64,000 bases of DNA, from assembly GCF_024612015.1 (NCBI RefSeq), contig NZ_CP102512.1, positions 7,068,001 through 7,132,000 on the forward strand, read 5' to 3'. Every line of letters starts with the position of its first letter. The stretch's first letter is position 1. Shown in pieces: positions 10,338-18,704 of this stretch. The DNA comes from Streptomyces sp. CA-210063. Its GTDB lineage: Bacteria; Actinomycetota; Actinomycetes; Streptomycetales; Streptomycetaceae. Position numbers and translations under genes: made by a program. Below the pieces are notes generated by a model, which worked only from the letters and a program-made list of their open reading frames with translations, was not told where the DNA came from and did no database searches.

Positions 10338-10496
10338 GGTCCGGTCCGTTATGCGGTCCCGGATGATCGCTCAGCCTTACCGAAGTGACGCATGTTTGGG
10401 GAGAGTTGACGGCGGCGGGATTGTGTCATGGCGTAAACCCGCCACTTGAACCCGCCACCCGTCAGGGGCGCCACGGCCACTGAGTAACGTCTCCGT

Positions 10497-10961
10497 ATGC
10501 GCGAGCAGTTGAGGGTGGCGGCCTACGCCATGTGCGTACGGGACGGGCGGGTGCTGCTGGCCCGCTGGGTCTCCCGCGACGGCAGCGAGAAGAAGTGGAC
10601 CCTGCCGGGCGGCGGCATGGACCACGGCGAGGACCCGTACGACACGGTCGTCCGCGAGGCCGCCGAGGAGACGGGCTACGACATTGAGCCCACCGCCCTC
10701 CTCGGCATCCACTCCGTCCGGCGCGACCGCCCCCGTCACGTCGGCCGCGACGTCGACTTCCACGCCCTCCGCATCGTCTACGAGGCCCGCGTCACCGGCG
10801 GCGACCTCCGCCACGAACTCAACGGCTCCACCGACATGGCCGCTTGGCACCCCCTGGACGAGGTGCCGAACCTGGAGCGTGTGGACCTGGTCGACGCGGC
10901 CCTACGACTCTGGAGGGAACGCCCGGGGAACGGCCACCTGGCACTCCCGATCAGTCGATAA
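10497..10961 (+). CDS. Nudix hydrolase
   Basis: A 154-residue cytosolic pyrophosphohydrolase acting on a nucleoside diphosphate-linked substrate. The Nudix box is complete: it begins GGGMDHGED and continues VVREAAEETGY, with the REAAEE metal ligands. The N-terminal LRVAAYAMCVRDGRVLLARW is the typical first strand. Substrate cannot be predicted from the box alone. The stop codon TAA is embedded in a copy of the dispersed intergenic repeat. It is divergent from the S8 protease. Confidence 0.92.
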   Translation: MREQLRVAAYAMCVRDGRVLLARWVSRDGSEKKWTLPGGGMDHGEDPYDTVVREAAEETGYDIEPTALLGIHSVRRDRPRHVGRDVDFHALRIVYEARVTGGDLRHELNGSTDMAAWHPLDEVPNLERVDLVDAALRLWRERPGNGHLALPISR

Positions 10962-10993
10962 GGGGCGCGGGGAACTGCGCGACAAGCCACGAC
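10960..10993 (+). repeat. Dispersed intergenic repeat, copy 1
   Basis: Matches the core GGGGCGCGGGGAACTGCGCG followed by ACAAGCCACGAC. Its first two bases are the last two of the Nudix stop codon, so the element abuts the coding end. Related copies lie near 24.3, 28.0, 32.9, 33.0, 40.6 and 48.8 kb. Confidence 0.85.
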
Positions 10994-11167
10994 GCACCCG
11001 CAGCCACACAACCACCGCACCCCCACGGCGAATAGATGCCGTACCCCGCCAGATGAACAAGGAGTGACCCCCTCCCTTCACTCCCGCTCACATTCGGGAA
11101 CCCCCAGTGAACGCGCACCGTACTCGAAGATCCACGTACGGTGATCGGCGCCACCCGTTGCCGCCTC

Positions 11168-11189
11168 GTTAACGTCCAGGTCACCCCAA
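11168..11189 (+). promoter_or_regulatory. Candidate PhoP box upstream of the metallophosphoesterase
   Basis: GTTAACG (11168-11174) and GGTCACC (11179-11185) start exactly 11 bases apart. This matches the spacing and approximately the GTTCACC-type units of Streptomyces PhoP boxes. It lies about 105 bp before the start of a Tat-exported phosphoesterase, a function typical of the Pho regulon. Two degenerate units make this a weak-to-moderate call. The rest of 10994-11289 holds no gene that I can support. Confidence 0.4.
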
Positions 11190-11289
11190 CTGCCAAGCAT
11201 CAAGTACGAGCGGGAACCCCACTCCGGCCCCCACCGCGGAGCGGCCCCGCGACCACTTCCGACGCGTTCGCACTCGGGGAGACCGCGCC

Positions 11290-13062
11290 ATGTCGCGCAT
11301 ACGCTCAGTCGCAGCAGCCGCCACCAACCCTGACCGCAGGGCCTTCCTCGCCGCAACCGGCGCGGTGGGCCTCGCCGCGGGGGCCGGCTTCGCCATGCGG
11401 CCGGAGACCGACGCCCACGCCGCCGCCACCGCCGACAAGGCGGCCGAGGTCCCCCTGGCCAACCTCTCGAACAGAGAGGCCCCGGCCGCCCCCCTCGCGC
11501 CGTACACCCGGGGCACGACCCTCGCCTCGGTCGCGGCCCCCCGCAACGCCTCCGGCTACCGCCGCCTCGGCGACGGCCCCGCCTGGAAGCGGGTGGTCCG
11601 CGGCGACCTCGCGACCCCCAAGTCCGGCCGCGAGACCCGCCGTACGACGCTGGCGTCCTTCGTGCAGTTCACCGACCTGCACGTGGTGGACGTCCAGCAC
11701 CCGTTGCGCTACGAGTACCTGCGCGCCCAGACCGCGAGCGCCTGGCGTCCGCAGGAGGCCCTGTCCGTGGCCGGCGCCGTCTCGCTCGTCGAGCGGGTGA
11801 ACGCGCTGCGCGGAGCCCCGGTGACCGGCTCCCCCCTGCACTTCGTCATGACGACCGGCGACAACACCGACAACAACTCCAAGACGGAACTCGACTGGTT
11901 CCTGAAGGTGATGAGCGGTGGCCGGGTCACCCCCAACTCCGGTGACCCGCGCCGCTACGAGGGCGTCCAGAACAGCGGCCTCAAGCTCTACTGGCAGCCG
12001 GACGCGATCCTCCGCGACGCCGACAAGCAGCTCGGCTTCCCGCACCTGAACGGCTTCCTGGCCGCCGCGATCCGCGAGGTCAACAGCCCCGGCCTGAACG
12101 TCCCCTGGTACTCCACGGTCGGCAACCACGACTCCCTCCCCGGCGGCTGCTACGCCCCCGGCGACTCCTTCTTCGCCGACTTCGCGGTCGGCGGAAGGAA
12201 GCTGATGACCCTGGACGAGCAGGTCGGCAAGGCCATCTGGGACAACGTCAAGAGCGGCGGCGACCCCCGGGGCGCCGAGTGGAAGGCCATCCTCAAGGCC
12301 CAGGCGAAGAAGATGCGCTCGGTCACCCCGGACGAGAACCGCGCCCCCTTCACCCCGCAGGAGTACCTGAAGGCCCACCTGGACCCGGCCCACACGGGCC
12401 CCGGCCCGGTCGGCCACGGCTACTCGAAGGCCAACCTGGACGCCCGCACCCAGTACTACGCCTTCCGTATCGCCGACGACGTCATCGGCATCAGCCTCGA
12501 CTCCACCGACCCCGGCGGCCACTACGAGGGCTCGCTCGGCACGGCCCAGCTCAAGTGGCTGGACCGCACGCTGAAGGAGGCGGCCAAGGACGGTTCGTAC
12601 GCCGTCGTCTTCAGCCACCACACCAGCAAGTCGATGCGGAACCTCAACAAGGACCCGTCCCGCCCGGGCGAGGCCCGCCACGGCGGCGACGAGGTGCTGT
12701 CCCTGCTCGGCCGCCACCGCAACGTCCTGGCCTGGGTGAACGGCCACAGCCACCGCAACCGCATCACCCCGCACTCGGCCGCGAGCGGCGGTTCCTTCTG
12801 GGAGATCTCGACCGCCTCCCACATCGACTTCCCCCAACTCGCCCGCGTCATCGAGCTGGTGGACAACAAGGACGGCACGATCTCCCTCTTCACCACCCTG
12901 ATCGAATCGGCCGCCCCGCACGCCACCGACTTCACGGACCTCTCCCAGACCGGCCTCGCGGCCCTCTACCGCGAGCTCTCCTACAACGCCCCCGGCCGCC
13001 GCGACACCCTCACCGGCACGGGTGGCGACCGCAACACGGAGCTGGTCCTCCGCAAGGGCTGA
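11290..13062 (+). CDS. Tat-exported metallophosphoesterase (TIGR03767-like)
   Basis: A 590-residue secreted phosphoesterase. The N-terminus has a twin-arginine signal, PDRRAFLAATGAVGLAAGAG, so it is exported folded. Calcineurin-like metal motifs occur in order: QFTDLHV (D-x-H), TTGDNTDNN (GDxxD), VGNHDS (GNHD), VFSHHTS and VNGHSHRN (GHxH). ATG 11290 has GGGGAGA seven bases upstream. The long insertions between motifs are typical of the TIGR03767 family. Its substrate is unknown; scavenging of organic phosphate is plausible given the candidate PhoP box upstream. The downstream gene is separated by a large hairpin. Confidence 0.9.
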   Translation: MSRIRSVAAAATNPDRRAFLAATGAVGLAAGAGFAMRPETDAHAAATADKAAEVPLANLSNREAPAAPLAPYTRGTTLASVAAPRNASGYRRLGDGPAWKRVVRGDLATPKSGRETRRTTLASFVQFTDLHVVDVQHPLRYEYLRAQTASAWRPQEALSVAGAVSLVERVNALRGAPVTGSPLHFVMTTGDNTDNNSKTELDWFLKVMSGGRVTPNSGDPRRYEGVQNSGLKLYWQPDAILRDADKQLGFPHLNGFLAAAIREVNSPGLNVPWYSTVGNHDSLPGGCYAPGDSFFADFAVGGRKLMTLDEQVGKAIWDNVKSGGDPRGAEWKAILKAQAKKMRSVTPDENRAPFTPQEYLKAHLDPAHTGPGPVGHGYSKANLDARTQYYAFRIADDVIGISLDSTDPGGHYEGSLGTAQLKWLDRTLKEAAKDGSYAVVFSHHTSKSMRNLNKDPSRPGEARHGGDEVLSLLGRHRNVLAWVNGHSHRNRITPHSAASGGSFWEISTASHIDFPQLARVIELVDNKDGTISLFTTLIESAAPHATDFTDLSQTGLAALYRELSYNAPGRRDTLTGTGGDRNTELVLRKG

Positions 13063-13113
13063 AAAGCGCTCAACCGGAGCGAACCTGCTCAACCTGCCCG
13101 CCCACCGGGGTGT

Positions 13114-13168
13114 CCCCCTTCGCGACCGAACGTTCTCGGAGCCGCCGAGAATGTCGGTGCGAAGGGGG
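13114..13168 (+). promoter_or_regulatory. Long hairpin covering the ribosome-binding site of the serine hydrolase gene
   Basis: Outer arms CCCCCTTCGC (13114-13123) and GCGAAGGGGG (13159-13168) pair perfectly. Inner segments ACCGA/TCGGT and TTCTCGG/CCGAGAA extend the stem to about 24 bp with two single-base bulges and a 5-nt loop. The 3' arm contains GAAGGGGG, the Shine-Dalgarno of the gene starting at 13176. It could act as a translational switch, or as a terminator for the upstream gene. Confidence 0.6.
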
Positions 13169-13175
13169 AGATCAC

Positions 13176-14327
13176 ATGGCAACACGCACCGTACGTACGG
13201 CTCTGGTGGCGGCGACCGCGGTGGCCGCGGCGGTGGCGCTGGCCGCGCCCGCCGTGGCGGCACCCGCACCGGCCAGAGCGGACCACGTGGCGACCCGGAA
13301 GGCCATGGACGCGGCCGTGAAGGACGGCGTCGCCGGTGTGGCCCTCCAGGCCAAGGACAAGCACGGCGTCTGGAAGGCCACGTCCGGCGTCGGCGACATC
13401 AGGACGGACAAGCCGCGTTCGGCCCACGACCGCTACCGCGTCGGCAGCATCACGAAGACCTTCGTGTCGACGGTCCTGCTCCAGCTGGAGGCGGAGGGGA
13501 AGCTGTCGCTGGACGACAAGGTGGACACATGGCTGCCGGGCCTGGTGCGCGGCAACGGCCACGACGGACGTGAGGTGACGCTCCGCCAACTCCTCAACCA
13601 CACCAGCGGAATCTCCAACTACACGGACGACGAGGAGTTCGGCCGCACGTACTTCCTGAAGGACGGCTTCTTCAAGCACCGCTTCGACACGGCGCCCCCG
13701 GAGCACCTGGTGGCGGTCGCCATGAAGCACAAGCCCGACTTCGCCCCCGGCACCGACTGGAACTACTCGAACACCAACTACGTCCTGGCCGGCATGGTGA
13801 TCGAGAAGGCCACGGGCAACCCGTACGGTGACGAGATCCGCGCCCGCGTCATCGAGCCCCTCGGCCTGCGCTCCACCCTCGTCCCCGGCACCTACCCGAA
13901 GGTCCCGAAGCCGAGCAGCCGCGCCTACGGCAAGCTGGCCGAGACGACGACGGGCCCGACGTACGACGTCACGGAACTGAACCCGTCCCTGGCCTACTCG
14001 GCGGGCGAGATGATCTCCGACTCCGGCGACCTCAACCGCTTCTACTCCGCGCTGCTCAAGGGCAAGCTCCTGCCGCCGAAGCAGCTAGCCGAGATGAAGA
14101 CCACGATCAAGGTCGACGAGATCCCCGGCGCCGGCTACGGCCTGGGCCTCATCGAACGGAAGCTCAGCTGCGGCATCACCGTCTGGGGCCACGGCGGCGG
14201 CATCCACGGCTCCACCTCGGAAGCCGTCACCACGTCCGACGGCGGCCACTCCCTCGCCTTCAACTTCAACAGCGACTGGACGGGCGACAGCGAGGCGATC
14301 GTGGAAGCGGAGTTCTGTAAGAAGTAG
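13176..14327 (+). CDS. Secreted serine hydrolase, beta-lactamase/D-Ala-D-Ala carboxypeptidase family
   Basis: A 383-residue exported enzyme of the class C beta-lactamase/DD-peptidase fold. Residues 1-30 are a Sec signal peptide (VRTALVAATAVAAAVALA, cleavage near APA-APA). Catalytic motifs: SITK (S-x-x-K) near residue 91, the YSN element in NYSNTNYVLAG, and HGGG in WGHGGGIHG replacing KTG. Streptomyces carry many such paralogues, usually extracellular DD-carboxypeptidases or esterases, so the exact substrate is open. The ATG at 13176 follows GAAGGGGGAG, which lies in the 3' arm of a long hairpin, suggesting regulated translation. Confidence 0.9.
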   Translation: MATRTVRTALVAATAVAAAVALAAPAVAAPAPARADHVATRKAMDAAVKDGVAGVALQAKDKHGVWKATSGVGDIRTDKPRSAHDRYRVGSITKTFVSTVLLQLEAEGKLSLDDKVDTWLPGLVRGNGHDGREVTLRQLLNHTSGISNYTDDEEFGRTYFLKDGFFKHRFDTAPPEHLVAVAMKHKPDFAPGTDWNYSNTNYVLAGMVIEKATGNPYGDEIRARVIEPLGLRSTLVPGTYPKVPKPSSRAYGKLAETTTGPTYDVTELNPSLAYSAGEMISDSGDLNRFYSALLKGKLLPPKQLAEMKTTIKVDEIPGAGYGLGLIERKLSCGITVWGHGGGIHGSTSEAVTTSDGGHSLAFNFNSDWTGDSEAIVEAEFCKK

Positions 14328-14378
14328 GAAATAGGAAAGAGGTGCCCGCGTTCCCGTGCCCATGAGGAAGGGGCGCAT

Positions 14379-14415
14379 GAGGAAGGGCCGCCGAAGCGGG
14401 CGGCGGCCCTTCCTC
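14379..14415. terminator. Bidirectional terminator
   Basis: Arms GAGGAAGGGCCGCC (14379-14392) and GGCGGCCCTTCCTC (14402-14415) form a 14-bp perfect stem between two convergent genes. Confidence 0.8.
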
Positions 14416-14443
14416 TCCCCTCCTGGTGCTCCGAGTTACCCGA

Positions 14444-15505
14444 TCAGCGGGGAACCACCACGACGTACGCGGCCGGATCGCGGTCGCACGCCGCCATCAG
14501 GGCGGTGCGGACGACGGTCGCCTGCTGCTCCAGGGAGTCACGGAGCTTCTTGGGGGTGATGTGGACGACGGTGATGCCGAGCCGCTCCAACATCTCCCGC
14601 TTACGGGCGTACTCGGACCACAGCGCGTCGTCCTCCTGACGCGGGGCGCGGGTGTCGAGCTCGACCGCGACGGCCTGCTCCGGCCAGTACGCGTCGAGAC
14701 CGCCGAGGTGAGGGCCGCCGGGGAGGCGGAGGTCGACGTTCCAGACGGGGTCGGGGAGGGCGTATGCGCGGACCATCCGATACAGGTGGTCCTCCGCGAT
14801 CGCCCGCCCCTCGGCGAGCAACGTCTCCACCGCGTCCACGACATGCGGGCGGCTCAGCAGCCGCGCCTGCGTCAACTCCCGTACGACGGCCGCAGGTTCG
14901 GCGTGACCGCCGCGCACCGCCTCCGTCAGCAGCCGGCGTACGGCGCCCGCGTCCGAGAGTTCCGCGACCGCGTCGGCCAGCGCGCGCGGCACGGGGGCGA
15001 CGGGCAGGCCGGTGACGTACGACGGGGTCGGCATGACCGGTGTACGGACGATCCGCACGCATCCCATGGTCCGCAGCCGGCGCATGCGCGGGACCAGGAC
15101 GTCGATCGAGTCGAGGGAGGGGAGCGGGGGAGCGGACGAGAAACCGTGCAGCGTCAGGGCCGCCAGGCCCGTGATCACCGCGTCCGAGTAGCGGGGCGCC
15201 GGGCGGGGCTCGTCGGCGTTCGGCTGTGCCGGTACGCCGGCGACCGCGGCGGGCGTCTCGCGGAAGGCGGAGCGGGCCGCGTACGACAGCACCGCGTGCA
15301 GCCGCTCCTCGGAGGTGGGCGGGCCCGGGTGCAGCAGGAACACGCCCGGCAGGATCTGCTGCCAGGGACCACCGGGCCGGCACTGCTCGTTCGTCTCGGC
15401 CGCGGTGACACCCTGCGCGCGCAGCTGCGCGGCCGTCAGCACCCGGCGCGTGACGTCCGAGTGGCGACGGAGGGGGCGGGGGGAGAGCGGGGTGTTGTGG
15501 GTCAT
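14444..15505 (-). CDS. Putative AbiEi-like/DUF559-type protein
   Basis: A 353-residue protein of uncertain function. The N-terminus (about 10-60) looks like the winged-helix plus 'GVYL' domain of AbiEi-type antitoxin/regulator proteins (RRVLTAAQLRAQGVT, QILPGVFLLHPGPP). The C-terminus (about 235-330) has the pattern of a Vsr/DUF559-like nuclease fold: LDAYWPEQAVAVELDT, then W-EYARKREMLERLGI and VVHITP. Such two-part proteins are common, variable accessory genes in actinomycetes. No toxin partner lies beside it. ATG 15505 is preferred, although a 9-bp hairpin touches it and no good ribosome-binding site is visible. An in-frame GTG at 15580 is the alternative. Confidence 0.65.
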   Translation of the reverse strand: MTHNTPLSPRPLRRHSDVTRRVLTAAQLRAQGVTAAETNEQCRPGGPWQQILPGVFLLHPGPPTSEERLHAVLSYAARSAFRETPAAVAGVPAQPNADEPRPAPRYSDAVITGLAALTLHGFSSAPPLPSLDSIDVLVPRMRRLRTMGCVRIVRTPVMPTPSYVTGLPVAPVPRALADAVAELSDAGAVRRLLTEAVRGGHAEPAAVVRELTQARLLSRPHVVDAVETLLAEGRAIAEDHLYRMVRAYALPDPVWNVDLRLPGGPHLGGLDAYWPEQAVAVELDTRAPRQEDDALWSEYARKREMLERLGITVVHITPKKLRDSLEQQATVVRTALMAACDRDPAAYVVVVPR

Positions 15506-15530
15506 GCCCCGGAGGTTCCCGCTCCGGGGC
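15506..15530 (-). promoter_or_regulatory. Hairpin abutting the start codon of the AbiEi/DUF559-like gene
   Basis: GCCCCGGAG (15506-15514) and CTCCGGGGC (15522-15530) are a perfect 9-bp inverted repeat with a 7-nt loop, ending at the base before the ATG on the minus strand. It would block the initiation region, or mark the 5' end if the transcript starts inside it. Confidence 0.5.
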
Positions 15531-15705
15531 CGCCCATGAACCCTTGTTACACGCTCGTCGACAAATCCGGACAAGACCACACTAAAGTACGTGCGTTCGA
15601 CTGCCGATACCCGCTGGTCCGGACGGGGATCAAAAAAGGTTACGGCTCGGATTACCCGAATTCAGTAACCCCGAACCCGGCCGCATCCACCCGCCTGCTC
15701 AGCCG

Positions 15706-15863
15706 CGGGCAGTCGTGCCGCTGGGGCGGTGCCCACCCGGCAGCGACAGGGGTCGTGCCTGTCCTAGCTGCGGGCAGTCGTGCCGCTGGGGCGGTGCCCA
15801 CCCGGCAGTGGCAAGGGTCGTGCCTGTCCTAGTTGCGGGCAGTCGTGCCGCTGGGGCGGCACG
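15706..15863. repeat. 65-bp tandem repeat, about 2.4 copies
   Basis: Copies begin at 15706, 15771 and 15836 with CGGGCAGTCGTGCCGCTGGG. Spacing is exactly 65 bp, and copies 1 and 2 differ at only a few positions. Each copy contains a CCGC-TGGG-GCGG hairpin. Degenerate, partly inverted traces of the same sequence (CAGCGGCA, CCGGCA) continue to about 15963, the stop of pepN copy 2. The remaining part of 15531-15705 holds only upstream promoter sequence for the minus-strand gene. Confidence 0.85.
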
Positions 15864-15960
15864 GGGGGGCGCAGCGGCACCCGGCAAGCGCCGGTGAGCG
15901 AAATCCGACCTTGCTCAGCGGCAGCTGCCGGGTGCCCAACACCCCAGGACTCAGCGGCAG

Positions 15961-18567
15961 TTATCCGGCAGCCGCCCCGGCCGCCGCGTCACACGCCTGC
16001 CCCCGCAACCCCCGAGCCAGATCGTCCCGAGCCTCCAGCACCAGCCTCCGCAACGCCGGCGCCGCACCCTCGTGCGAGGCCAGCCACGTGTCCGTCGCGT
16101 CCAACGTCCCCTGGGAGTCCTGGAGAGACGGGAACAACCCCCGCACCACATCCATCCCGATCTGGATCGACCGCTCGGCCCACACCCGCTCGATCACCTC
16201 GAAGTACTTGGCGGCGTACGGCGCCACCAACTCCCGCTGGGACGGCCGCGAGAACCCCGTGATGGTCGCCTCGACCAGCGCGTTGGACAGCGCGTCCGAC
16301 TCCACGACCGACGCCCACGCCTGCGCCTTGACCGCGGCCGACGGCCGAGCCGCCAGGCACCGCACCTGATGCCGCTTCCCGGACGCCGTGTCGTCACGCG
16401 CCAACTCGGCGGCCAGCACCCCCTCGTCGGCAACCCCGTACGTCGCCAGCGGTTCGAGGAACGCCCACCGCAGCTCCTGATCGACCTCCAGCCCGTCGAC
16501 CTTCTCGGTCCCGGCCAACAACCCCCGCAGCACCGCCAGATCGCCCTCGCCCGACGCCACCGAGGCGAAGAACCGGGCCCACGTCAGCTGGTGCTGACTG
16601 CCCGCCTCGGCCGCCCGCAGCTCACGCAGCGCCCCCTCCGCCAGCAGCCGGCCCCCGGTCTCCCGCCACTCCGGCGCCACGTAGTGCGTGAGCGCGGAGT
16701 TGGCCCACGCGTGCAGCATCTGGAGCACCCCGATGTCGGACTCCCGCCCGGCGAACCGCAGGACGAGGTCCACGAAGTCCCGCGCCGGCAGCAGCGCGTC
16801 CCGGGTCAGGTTCCACAGCGCCGACCAGCACAGCGCCCGCGCCAGCGGGTCGGAGACGTCCCCGAGCCCGGCCCGCAGCGTGTCCAGCGACTCCGCGTCG
16901 AACCGGATCTTGCAGTACGTCAGGTCGTCGTCGTTGACCAGCACCAGCTCGGGCGCCTCGGCCCCGGCCAGCTCACCCACGACCGTACGCGGCCCGTCGA
17001 CATCCACCTCGGCCCGTGCGTACCGCTCCAACGCGCCCGCGCCGCCCTCCCCGTTCGCCCGCCGGTACAGCCCGATCGCCACCCGGTGGGGCCGCAGCTC
17101 GGGATGCGACTCGGCCGCCTCCTGCACCACCGCCAGCTCGTCGATCCGGCCGGCGGGGTCGAGAAGCACCTGCGGCGTAAGGGAGTTGACCCCCGCCGTC
17201 TGGAGCCACGCCCGCGACCAGGACGCCATGTCCCGCCCGCTGGTCTCCTCCAACACCGACAGCAGATCGCCGAGGCGCGTGTTGCCGTACGCGTTCCGCT
17301 TGAAGTAGCGCCGGGCGCCCTCCAGGAAGGCCTCGCGCCCCACATACGCGACCAGCTGCTTCAGTACGGACGCGCCCTTGGCGTACGTGATGCCGTCGAA
17401 GTTGAGCTTCGCGTCCTCCAGGTCACGGATGTCGGCCGTGACGGGGTGGGTGGAGGGCAGCTGGTCGGCGCGGTACGCCCAGGACTTGCGGTTGTTGGCG
17501 AAGGTGATCCAGCCGTTGGTGAAGCGGGTCGCCTCGACCATGGAGAAGGACCCCATGAAGTCGGCGAAGGACTCCTTCAGCCACAGGTCGTCCCACCACA
17601 CCATGGTCACCAGGTCGCCGAACCACATGTGCGCCATCTCGTGCAGGATGACGTTGGCCCGCCGCTCGTACGACGCCCGCGTGACCCTGCCCCGGAAGAT
17701 GAACTCCTCGCGGAAGGTGACGAGTCCCGGGTTCTCCATCGCGCCGAGGTTGTACTCGGGCACGAACGCCTGGTCGTACTTCCCGAACGGGTACGGGTAG
17801 TCGAAGTGGTCGTGGAAGAAGTCCAGGCCCTGCTTGGTGACCAGGAAGACGTCGTCGGAGTCGAAGTAGGGGGCGAGACCCTTGCGGCACATCGCGCCGA
17901 GGGGGATCTCCAGCCGCGTACCGTCCTCGAAGGTCCGCTCGTAGGTGTCCGTCACGTAGTGGTACGGGCCCGCGACGACCGCCGTGATGTACGTCGAGAT
18001 CGGCTTCGTCTCCGCGAACCGCCAGACCCCGTCCGTGTGCTCGCCGACCCCGTTGCTCCACACGACCCAGCCCTCGGGCGCGCGCACCTCGAAGCGGAAG
18101 GGGGCCTTGAGGTCCGGCTGCTCGAAGTTCGCGAAGACCCGGCGGGAGTCGGCCGGCTCGTACTGCGTATAGAGGTAGACCTCGCCGTCCTCGGGGTCGA
18201 CGAAGCGGTGCATGCCCTCGCCGGTGCGGGAGTAGGCGCACTGGGCGTCGACCACCAGTTCGTTGTCGGCGGCCAGGTCGTCGAGGACGATCCGGGAGCC
18301 GTCGAAGACCTCGCTCGGGTCGAGGTCCTTGCCGTTGAGGGAGACCGCGGTCACACTCGGCGCGATCAGATCGGCGAAACTGGTGGCGCCCGGGTCGGCG
18401 CACCGGAAGCGGATCGTCGTCACCGACCGGAAGGTGCGCGGCTCGCCACCGAGGTCACCGGTGTCACCGACGGCGGTCCGTAGGTCGAGGGAGACGTCGT
18501 AGCCGTCCACGGACAGCAGCGCGGCCCGCTCCTGGGCCTCGTCGCGGGACAGATTCTCACCGGGCAC
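15961..18567 (-). CDS. pepN: Aminopeptidase N (M1 family), copy 2
   Basis: An 868-residue zinc aminopeptidase, paralogous to the one at 182-2761. It has GAMEN (275-279), HEMAH (309-313) as the zinc site and the third ligand E332 in KESFA, where copy 1 has NESFA. The two copies align end to end from MPGxNLxRxEAQxRAxLLSVD onward. GTG 18567 is chosen because GAGGGAG lies 9 bases upstream and the N-terminus then matches copy 1; the longer frame to 18621 lacks this. It is divergent from the DsbA-like gene. The stop is immediately followed by tandem repeats. Having two PepN enzymes so close suggests an old duplication with different peptide preferences. Confidence 0.95.
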   Translation of the reverse strand: MPGENLSRDEAQERAALLSVDGYDVSLDLRTAVGDTGDLGGEPRTFRSVTTIRFRCADPGATSFADLIAPSVTAVSLNGKDLDPSEVFDGSRIVLDDLAADNELVVDAQCAYSRTGEGMHRFVDPEDGEVYLYTQYEPADSRRVFANFEQPDLKAPFRFEVRAPEGWVVWSNGVGEHTDGVWRFAETKPISTYITAVVAGPYHYVTDTYERTFEDGTRLEIPLGAMCRKGLAPYFDSDDVFLVTKQGLDFFHDHFDYPYPFGKYDQAFVPEYNLGAMENPGLVTFREEFIFRGRVTRASYERRANVILHEMAHMWFGDLVTMVWWDDLWLKESFADFMGSFSMVEATRFTNGWITFANNRKSWAYRADQLPSTHPVTADIRDLEDAKLNFDGITYAKGASVLKQLVAYVGREAFLEGARRYFKRNAYGNTRLGDLLSVLEETSGRDMASWSRAWLQTAGVNSLTPQVLLDPAGRIDELAVVQEAAESHPELRPHRVAIGLYRRANGEGGAGALERYARAEVDVDGPRTVVGELAGAEAPELVLVNDDDLTYCKIRFDAESLDTLRAGLGDVSDPLARALCWSALWNLTRDALLPARDFVDLVLRFAGRESDIGVLQMLHAWANSALTHYVAPEWRETGGRLLAEGALRELRAAEAGSQHQLTWARFFASVASGEGDLAVLRGLLAGTEKVDGLEVDQELRWAFLEPLATYGVADEGVLAAELARDDTASGKRHQVRCLAARPSAAVKAQAWASVVESDALSNALVEATITGFSRPSQRELVAPYAAKYFEVIERVWAERSIQIGMDVVRGLFPSLQDSQGTLDATDTWLASHEGAAPALRRLVLEARDDLARGLRGQACDAAAGAAAG

Positions 18568-18704
18568 GGGCGGCACTCCCTCAGGGTGGTGTTCAGTATG
18601 CGGACAGGCCGATCCTGCCATGCGCGGCTGACGCCGGGCTGTTGGGAATGCGATGCCCGGCCGTCGGTGTTGCCAGCTGAAACGACTGCCTTCCGAGGAG
18701 AACC

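Noticed and set aside
15706..15863. CRISPR array
   Set aside because: The 65-bp units are directly abutting with no variable spacers, and no cas gene is present.
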